64,000 bases of DNA from Rhodosporidiobolus odoratus (Eukaryota > Basidiomycota > Microbotryomycetes > Sporidiobolales > Sporidiobolaceae): NCBI GenBank assembly GCA_034387635.1, contig JAOANU010000010.1:744001-808000 (forward strand), in the 5' to 3' direction. Numbering within the stretch: the stretch's first letter is position 1; each line of letters starts with the position of its first letter. Positions 56,401 to 64,000 of the stretch are shown one piece after another. Both the position numbers and the translations under genes were made by a program. The notes below the pieces were generated by a model. That model did no database searches, was not told the origin of the DNA, and saw only the letters and a list, made by a program, of their open reading frames with translations.

Positions 56401-57029
56401 CTCGGGACGCCCGAAAGAGATGTCTCGAGGGTCCGCGGCTGAAGCGATCCTAGGGCAGACGAAGCGAGACAGATCCCCCTCGTCCTCGCACCCGCCGACG
56501 CGCCAGTGTATAACCCCGCGAGCGCCGACAGGTGTATAGTGCTGCGCGCGCCAGTCGTCCGCCTGACCCGGCGGGAGAGACCTGTGCTCGCTCGCGGAAA
56601 GCTCATCGAGTCCTAGCGGACTCGACGACGCGGGGCCCTCCAAGCGTCGGTGCAGCGGACGACGCTAGAAGGGCCATACATGTGGGGCGCTTCGCGCCCT
56701 CGCTCGTCGGCTGTCGTGGGCTGTTGGCGCAGCCGACGACGCTCGGGACCCAGAGGGGAAAAAAAAGCCCCACCCTGATAGACCTGGTTCCAGCTAAGCG
56801 AGGTTCCCTCGCAGCGGAGACACTCTTGTTTCCCCCTCTTGTGGACCGACCTTTCGAAATAGTACCAGATCGAGTTTTGGTCCCTGCGTTGATCGCGTTG
56901 GAGGGCGAGACGGGCGGCGACGACACCCGAGACGAGACGGAGGTCGGAGCGGAGGTCGAGTCGGGCGTCGATGTAGGCTGCAGCGGCGGTGGTAGCAGCT
57001 GCGGCTGCGGTGAGGGTGAGGGGATCCAT
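53489..57029 (-). CDS. FAT1: Very-long-chain acyl-CoA synthetase / fatty-acid transporter
   Basis: Activates long and very long fatty acids to CoA thioesters and couples this to their uptake; membrane-associated (plasma membrane, ER, lipid droplet or peroxisome in yeasts). The ATG at 57029 starts MDPLTLTAAAAATTAAAAYI, a hydrophobic Ala-rich N-terminus, then SDLRLVSGVVAARLALQRDQ and SIWYYFERSVHKRGKQECLR. The central region has AFINTNLTDKALSHCLSIAN and VIIFDTALSQPLSDVSQSLS. The AMP-binding P-loop is rebuilt across an intron: ACLIYTSG then TTGLPKAAPSLHGR (about 55.80-55.70 kb). The FATP/VLACS motif DRLGDTFRWKSENVSTTEVQ is near 54.15 kb, and VPGYDGRAGCAAI near 53.93 kb. The C-terminus reads EYVRFEREDWEGLANGKGGY, stop at 53489. 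About nine to ten introns; family-typical length of around 620-650 residues. All signature motifs are present. In an oleaginous red yeast this would sit at the entry of lipid metabolism, which is inference. Confidence 0.92.
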
Positions 57030-57327
57030 GGAGGCCGGGAGGAAAGTGACGAGGTGGGGGTCGGGAAGAGGTCGCGAGGGTGGGACGTTCTCGATCTCGT
57101 GACGGTCACGCTGGAGCGTGTAGGGTTACTTGGAGAGGCGTAGGTGAGCCGTCAAACTAGCGAGAGAGAGGGGTGAGCGATACCGGTAAGGGAGACTCAG
57201 ACTACTCCTGCCGAAGTTCCGCCGAGTCTCCAAGTTCCGGTTTGAAAACCTCTCCTCAACCAAGTTTACTCCCGCTCTGAGATCTGAATCACTGAGTCGG
57301 TTCAGCTTCTGCTCAAAGGCTCTCACC
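57030..57327. promoter_or_regulatory. Divergent promoter, FAT1 / Gln-rich gene
   Basis: Only 298 bp separate the minus-strand FAT1 start codon from the plus-strand ATG at 57328, so the two genes must share a compact bidirectional promoter region. No TATA box was noticed. 57198-57241 contains similar segments around gttccg/ttccggtt. Confidence 0.5.
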
Positions 57328-58735
57328 ATGAGCTACGATTCTTCCAAACGACGACGCACCACCACTCAGACTGGCTCGCACTCGCTCACCACCCATCAAC
57401 AATTGAACCAACCCGACCTCGATTGGACTCCCACTCTACCTCAACCTACAACTGCCAGAGCGAAAGCAAACGCACACAGGGAACAGCAGTACTACCAACA
57501 ACAACAACAACAACAACAACAACAGCTCCACCCTCAGCAGCATCAGCATCAGCAGCAGCAGCAGCACCATCACCAGTATGAAGCCACTCAGCGAACTCCC
57601 ATCGTCAGTAACCCTCTCTCCTCACCCCCGTACCGTGGTCGGCTCGGTCACCTTGCGTCTCTGCGGCTTACTCGAGGGCTGAAGCGGGAACCGGCGAATC
57701 CGACCTCATGATGCGCTCGAGGCGACTCTGAAGCGAGCTTCGGCTCTTTCGCTCGACCTGGATAAATGGGGCGGGATGCGCGCATCTGGCGGGACCTACA
57801 GTACCATAACTGAATGAGAAGACCCAGCTGACCCTGCAATTCTCGCATCTCTTCCCCGCCTTGCCTCATCCGACTCCTCCCCACTTCCCTTCCGTTCCAA
57901 CCTCGGCTCGCATCCCCACTCTCCTGTCTGGCGCCAACCTCGGTACTGGCAGCTCTCCCTCGCTTCCTTTCCTCCCGCAGCTCTCCAGCGCTACCTGAGT
58001 CGTTGTACGTCCGACTGTTCTCCCTCACTGTCTTTTCCTAGGCTGACCCTTGCGCCTGTCTCTACCCTCGCCCCCGTCTACTCTGTCCTCGCCCTCTCTC
58101 TGCATCTCTCTGTCTAACCTCGGCGCTGTCTCGCCATCCGACTTCCTCGCCTCGTCCCACCCCTCCATACCTCCCACCCTCCTTCGCCGAAAAACAGACG
58201 GCCTCCTCCCCCCCTCGACCTCGCTCTCCTACTACCACGCCGTCTTCCCCGTCCCCCTCTTACCTGCGCACCTCGCACCCCCACTAGACCGCGAGAACCG
58301 AACCCTGAACTACCGAACCGCGAAACGGACCTACGTCCCTGCAAGGCGGAACGCTAAACTCGCGTCTGCTTCGGATTCGGCAGGGGAGGAGCAGCAGGCT
58401 GTTGAGGAGGGGAGGGAGGGAGGGTCTGGTGCTCCTGGAGCCGCTGGAGGGGCGGGGCAAGGGAAGAAGAGGAAGTGGGTTGAGCCCAAGACGGAGGAGT
58501 TTAGGGGTTTGACGGGGTTTGATGGAAGGGATAAGGTGTTGGGGAGGTTGGCGGGGAGGGCTACGGTGCGTCGTTTCTCTCTCCCTTTACTGTAATACAA
58601 ACCTCCGAGCGCTGTGAGCTGACCTTACTTTCCTTCATGGTCCGACAGGCTCATTGGGAAAAGCGCGATACGATCAAGGAAGCGTACGTTCCCGTTCCCC
58701 GTGTCTTGGTCGTTACCCCAGAGCTCCACTCGTAA
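57328..58735 (+). CDS. Gln-rich, probably nuclear protein of unknown function
   Basis: Not recognised. The ATG at 57328 starts MSYDSSKRRRTTTQTGSHSL, with a basic KRRR cluster (possible nuclear signal), and leads into a poly-Gln/His segment encoded by a CAA/CAG repeat. After one or more introns (about 57.6-57.83 kb) a frame continues through about 57.83-58.56 kb with LPFRSNLGSHPHSPVWRQPR, FPPAALQRYLSRC, YYHAVFPVPLLPAHLAPPLD and RENRTLNYRTAKRTYVPARR. An acidic/Gly-rich linker then precedes GKKRKWVEPKTEEFRGLTGF and GRDKVLGRLAGRAT. After an intron (gtgcgt donor at 58566) the last exon reads AHWEKRDTIKEAYVPVPRVL and stops at 58733-58735; an alternative donor inside this exon could extend the gene. 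Transcription or chromatin involvement is only a guess from composition. Confidence 0.5.
57496..57577 (+). repeat. CAA/CAG microsatellite encoding poly-Gln/His
   Basis: About nine caa codons (57498-57524) are followed by mixed cag/cat/cac codons to 57577. The run is in frame with the gene starting at 57328 and gives a Gln-rich tract interrupted by His, Leu and Pro. Length variation between strains is likely. Confidence 0.8.
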
Positions 58736-59233
58736 CCCTGGTTACGAGTTCGAGAGAAAGCGCATGCTCACCTTGCATGGGACTGTTCGCCGCAGCGAGA
58801 CCTTGACCAACTTTATGTTTTCCTGTCGGTCCCGAGGTATGCCCACCTTCCTTGCTTCCTTCCTCTCGCCGTATCCCGCGGTTCCAGACCTGAAGCTGAC
58901 GAGGAGGATTGGCAGGTCACACGCTTCGTGCTACGCCGGCCGGCTAGTAGCAAGCTTTCCTATGTCCCCCTTTTTCGTCTGTTGTGTCTGGCCGTACTCT
59001 TCCTTGTTGTCCCCTCTTTCTCGCTTGGTTACCGCATATCATGTTCCCCCTTCTTGCAACCGTAGCCGCTGTACTGCTCAGCGACGTTGGTGTATGACCT
59101 GTTTCAGGCGAGTAAGAAGCAGAGAAAAGAGAAGATTGCAACAGGGGGGTTCTTTGATACAATTTCCCCATCAATCGACATCTCTCGTCCCATCTTCCCT
59201 TCTCTCGACCTATACACATACAGTAGACACACA
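58736..59233. other. Upstream region of phosphoglycerate mutase
   Basis: About 500 bp between the inferred stop of the Gln-rich gene and the GPM1 start codon. The last 70 bp are a C/T-rich leader (cgacatctctcgtcccatct) with a CA-rich end just before the ATG, typical of highly expressed genes. Exon fragments of the preceding gene could extend into the left part. Confidence 0.45.
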
Positions 59234-59764
59234 ATGGCCGCCAATCAGGAATCCCTTGTAACGCTTCCCGCTTGACCTCTCGGTCCCGCCGTGTCGTCGC
59301 TGACCATGTCCACCCCATTCCTGCTTTCGTCTCGCTCTTCTCGCTACGCTGGGGATTTGGGTCGGGTAGCTCGTCCTTGTCAGGTTCGTCTCTCGCCTCC
59401 CTACGCTCCGCGATGGCTGTGCGAGCTAACGCCTCTATCGCTGTGCAGGCACGGTACGTTGCGTCTCAACCGTCACTCTCGCTCCTTCCTCCAGCTGGCC
59501 TTCACGCGCTTCCACTTCATTGCGAGAGAGTGGATGGATGGGGTCAAGTTGCACGAAGATGACTGTGAGCTGACACTCCGGAATTGACTGGTACGGATTA
59601 AATAGGTGAGAGCGAGTGGAACAAGGTACGGGTTCCTTCCTTCTTCCCTCTTTTTCGCCGCCCGCGCATTGCTACTGTACACTGAAACTTTACTCTCCAT
59701 TGTTGTCTTGCCCTTGCGCTACCTCGCTGCCGGTTGAGACTCGTAGCTCAACCTTTTCACCGGG
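59234..59764 (+). other. GPM1: Cluster of five tiny coding exons, one of 5 nt
   Basis: Exons of 24, 14, 5, 20 and 17 nt are separated by introns of 112 (59258-59369), 65 (59384-59448), 152 (59454-59605) and 122 nt (59626-59747); the fifth intron is 198 nt (59765-59962). The 5-nt exon gcacg at 59449-59453 supplies the last base of the Arg codon, the catalytic His codon and the first base of the Gly codon. Unspliced, the frame from the ATG stops after 13 codons. Confidence 0.88.
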
Positions 59765-60789
59765 TTCGTCCTTTTCCTCTACGCAAATTTCTCCTCCGTC
59801 ACATGCCGGAGGAGCCGCTGTTCCCCTGAATGGGGTTCTCGCTTGAGCCGGCGTCCAGGAATTTGACCTTCGGCTCCCGCGTGTCAAAAGAGACAAGGAC
59901 TTGCTTTCAGAAGCACCCAGCGCTGACCCACCTTTTTCCCTTCTCTTCTCGTGTGAAAACAGCTGGAAGAACCCCGCCCTCACCGACAAAGGCCGTACCG
60001 AAGCCCAAGAAGGTGGCAAGAACCTCGCCAAGTCCGGTTACACCCATTTTGACGTCGCTTTCTCGTCCGTCCTCCAGAGGGCTAACGACACCCTCGCCAT
60101 CATTCTCAAGGAGATCAACCAGGAGGGACTTGAGACGTTCAAGGATCAGGCTCTGAACGAGAGGGACTACGGTGACTTGACTGGGTTGAACAAGGATGAG
60201 GGTACGGTTTTCTGCTCTTTCCTCTGACCGTCTTCTTTCTCCGGGTCGCGGTCATGGAGACATACTGACTCTTCTATTCCGGTCCCTTCTTCTGTTCCCG
60301 CTGCTCCCTTCTTCTTCCTCCCCTCCCCTCCTCCTCTCGACTCCGGTACCTTTACGCCCGCGCGCGCGAGCAGCCCGCGTCAAATTCGGCGAGGAGCAAG
60401 TCCACATCTGGCGCCGTTCCTACGACGTTCCCCCTCCCGGTGGCGAATCTCTCGAACTCACCCTCAAGCGTGTCTTGCCCTACTACGAATCCCAGATCAA
60501 GCCCCGCATCCAAAAGGGCGAGAAGGTCCTCATTGCCGCTCATGGTAACTCGCTTAGGGCCATTATCAAGCACCTGGAGGGCATGAGTGGGGAGGAGATT
60601 GTCAAGACTGAGTTGGAGACAGGTGTGCCTATTGTGTACAAGTTGGACTCGGAGGGTGAGTCTCGTTTTCTTCTCTTTTTCGGTTCTTTGTTGGCTCGAG
60701 TGCTTTGGGTAGCTGACGGAAGGTGTGGGATCGGCGTTGCAGGCAAGGTCCTCGACAAGAAGATCCTCAAGCACGGTCAGGAGCAGTAG
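59234..60789 (+). CDS. GPM1: Phosphoglycerate mutase (2,3-bisphosphoglycerate-dependent)
   Basis: Cytosolic glycolytic enzyme interconverting 3- and 2-phosphoglycerate through a phosphohistidine. The reconstructed protein is 215 residues, like the short S. pombe form (about 211) rather than the 247-residue budding yeast form. Exons: 59234-59257 (24 nt), 59370-59383 (14), 59449-59453 (5), 59606-59625 (20), 59748-59764 (17), 59963-60201, 60374-60655, 60743-60789. Together the first ones read [27 protein letters not shown] and continue [20 protein letters not shown]. The active-site RHGE is complete only after joining exons 2-4, and the His codon lies in the 5-nt exon. Other catalytic residues: [17 protein letters not shown] (Glu and Arg), [20 protein letters not shown], and the second His in [12 protein letters not shown]. 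The C-terminus is KILKHGQEQ. Every intron is GT-AG and every join keeps the family sequence without gap or insertion, which supports this unusual structure. Confidence 0.95.
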
Positions 60790-61124
60790 ATGCGGTTTCT
60801 CGTAGATCGGTCACTGTTTTCTACTCGGAAGAAGAAGAAGAAAGGCAAAAGCAGTTTGTGCCGTCCTTTGATCGGATTCGTCCTGTCCCATGTCTGGTTG
60901 TGGCTCTCTGACAGCGGAGTGTAAGATGTCCTCGACTTGCACTCGTGTTCGCGGGCAGCAGGAAGCTGCTGAGCCAGATTGAGTGCGACTCATGTCGCAA
61001 AGACGCGGTCGGGCTACCCATTGGCGAGTCTTTTCCTTGTGTTAGGGCAAGCATTCCCCCTTCGGTCGTAGCTCTCGCCGCTTCTCCTGCTGTCCGCGTT
61101 CACTCGCTTGTTACGTATGCTTTT
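60790..61124. other. Convergent 3' flanks of GPM1 and the next gene
   Basis: 335 bp between the GPM1 stop and the stop of the minus-strand gene at 61125. No coding frame of interest. It should hold two converging terminators. Confidence 0.45.
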
Positions 61125-61855
61125 TCAGAGGTACATTCCATCCTCTTCTACCTGGCTCCCGACCTCTCCATTCGTCGGTCGCGTGGAGTCCGCTGCTGTA
61201 CTCGGTATCAAGTCGGAAGAAGGCGCCACTGGAGGACCGGACATAGCAGAGGTGGAGTAAGAGGAAGAAGAGGATGGAAGCTGATAATGCGGATTCGAAG
61301 CGTCCACTCCGATTTTTTCCTCCAGTACTAGGCGGATCATGGTTATCCGCTCTCGTTGAGCGGCGCTGTGACAGTGTGGGATATCGATGGAGGTGAGGGC
61401 GTGGATGAAGGAGGGGAGGGCGTAGGGGCGATTTGGAGTCAGTCGAGAGGCCAGAGAAAAGGGTTCAGGAAAGGTCGAGTCGATCTCTTCATCCACAGGG
61501 CGGAGGGAGGAGAATGTATCTTACGCACATGGTCCCCTCGTTCTCCTCCCTAGCGCTATCCATCTCCCCCGCGCCTTCTGAATCCCCTTCCTCATTCCTG
61601 GCTTCTCTCGCAAACTCCCCCAATTCGACATTACTGCGCTCGAGATGTTGGATCGAGTTCTGTAACCGAGAGACTTCTGCCCGCCACCGCCATACTACAG
61701 CGTTAGCAGTGCCCTTGGGAATGGGCGGGAGAGCAAGGGAGAGAGGGAGGGAGGGAGGGAGACGAACCGGCGGTGAGAAGTTCGGGTTCGAGTTGGCGTA
61801 GTTCAGGGAGGGTGACGGGTTGGGGATGGCGAGGGCTATAGTCGATGGGAGGCAT
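61125..61855 (-). CDS. Small predicted coiled-coil protein, unknown
   Basis: Not recognised. The ATG at 61855 starts MPPIDYSPRHPQPVTLPELR and continues QLEPELLTA to a gttcgt donor (about 61764). After a short intron the second exon reads NAVVWRWRAEVSRLQNSIQH then LERSNVELGEFAREARNEEG, with heptad-like Leu/Ile spacing suggesting a coiled coil. A second very short intron near 61.53-61.48 kb leads to EEIDSTFPEPFSLASRLTPN, then LPSFIHALTSIDIPHCHSAA and QRERITMIRLVLEEKIGVDA, ending in a Ser-rich tail and EEDGMYL, stop at 61125. Roughly 190-200 residues, no signal or membrane segment. The pattern of short helix pairs resembles small adaptor proteins, but no function can be given. Confidence 0.55.
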
Positions 61856-62588
61856 GGTAATGTGCGCAGTTCAGACGGAGCGTAGGAAGAGTGAGAGAGG
61901 ACTCCAATCTCTCGTCTCGGTCGACAAACACACACTGCAACGGCGTACAGATCAAGGGCGAAGGAGTGCATTGCAGCGGTACAACGAGGAGGGAAATAGG
62001 TGAAGGGAATGAATGTACAGAACAAGCGAAGACCGCCTTTGCGCAGGGCTAAATATGGCGGCCATTTTGAGTCCTCGAGGTTGTAGGAGGTGCTTTCCTC
62101 TACCCCTTCTCCATAGGCAGCGGCTATGCCTGGTCAGACTCAGGCGTGAGCTGTCCAGATGCTCGATATTCAAGCAAGCGAGCCGCGACCTTTGGTAAGT
62201 TAGGGTTTGTAGAGAAGAAGAAAAAGAGGTCAAGCGGGACTTGGCGCCAGGTCGTCGAGCTTTGAAGAAAATTCTCCTGTGCTTGTGCATGCATGCACTC
62301 TGTTGTTTCCTCAAGAAGATGTGCCAGATAGCCCACATTCGCGATCGAGGCCGCAAAGAACAATTTCTGGGAGTCCGCTGTCAGGAAAGGAAAAGAGAAT
62401 GGAAGCAAAGAAAACGACGAGAAAGAAAACGAAAGAAAGTAAAAAAAAGCTGGACCATGGGGGGAGGGAGTAGGGAGCAGTATGACGAGAAGAGGGGAGA
62501 TATGAGCGCCGCGCTATGCTACAGCAGCGCAGAGAGACAGACCGGAGGGGTGAAAGGTGAGGGGACGGAAGGAGTGGAGGGGAGGAGT
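61856..62588. other. Intergenic before ARF1 stop
   Basis: About 730 bp with no convincing gene: the promoter of the coiled-coil gene on the left and the 3' flank of ARF1 on the right. 62.38-62.46 kb is strongly A/G-rich (gaaagaaaacgaaagaaag), that is C/T-rich on the ARF1 strand after its stop. Confidence 0.45.

Positions 62589-64000
<1,412 letters not shown>

Overview
This window is nuclear DNA of a GC-rich basidiomycete, most likely a red yeast of the Rhodotorula/Rhodosporidium (Sporidiobolales) type. Genes are packed tightly on both strands. They are cut by many short GT-AG introns (about 45-200 nt, often with gtgcgt/gtacgt donors), the 5' leaders are C/T-rich, and every recognisable protein is fungal. 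The genus is inferred from base composition and gene structure only. Most exon boundaries below were read by eye; those in the large genes are approximate.

Left third (1-28 kb, all minus strand): the 3'-truncated gene of an RFX-type transcription factor; the giant TRA1 gene (SAGA/NuA4 scaffold, about 13 kb); an unrecognised Gly-rich, Asn-glycosylation-rich gene with a hydrophobic C-terminus; a von Willebrand A-domain protein; a membrane-anchored gamma-glutamyltransferase; and a mitochondrial SDR-like protein that has lost both the cofactor motif and the catalytic Tyr/Lys.

Middle (28-50 kb): a Zn2Cys6 transcription factor on the plus strand, a small TATA-driven gene of unknown family, then a segment bounded by two inverted ~1.3 kb copies of one short unknown gene (38.3-39.6 kb plus; 48.4-49.7 kb minus). 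The left copy is frameshifted by a 65-nt deletion; the right copy is intact. Between them lie a 5'-truncated LINE fragment, CFT2 (CPSF100) and BRO1 (ESCRT/endosomal sorting), the last two convergent with 163 bp between their stops.

Right third (50-64 kb): a poorly coding stretch that may hold decayed retroelement DNA, a doubtful gene at 51.5-52.4 kb, FAT1 (very-long-chain acyl-CoA synthetase/fatty-acid transporter), a divergently transcribed Gln-rich gene, a phosphoglycerate mutase gene whose first 80 coding bases are split over five tiny exons including one of 5 nt, a small predicted coiled-coil protein, and ARF1, whose first exon lies beyond the right edge.

The genes are mostly unrelated housekeeping functions rather than a cluster. 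The most noteworthy items are the phosphoglycerate mutase microexons, the degenerate SDR, and the inverted duplicated gene pair flanking CFT2-BRO1.
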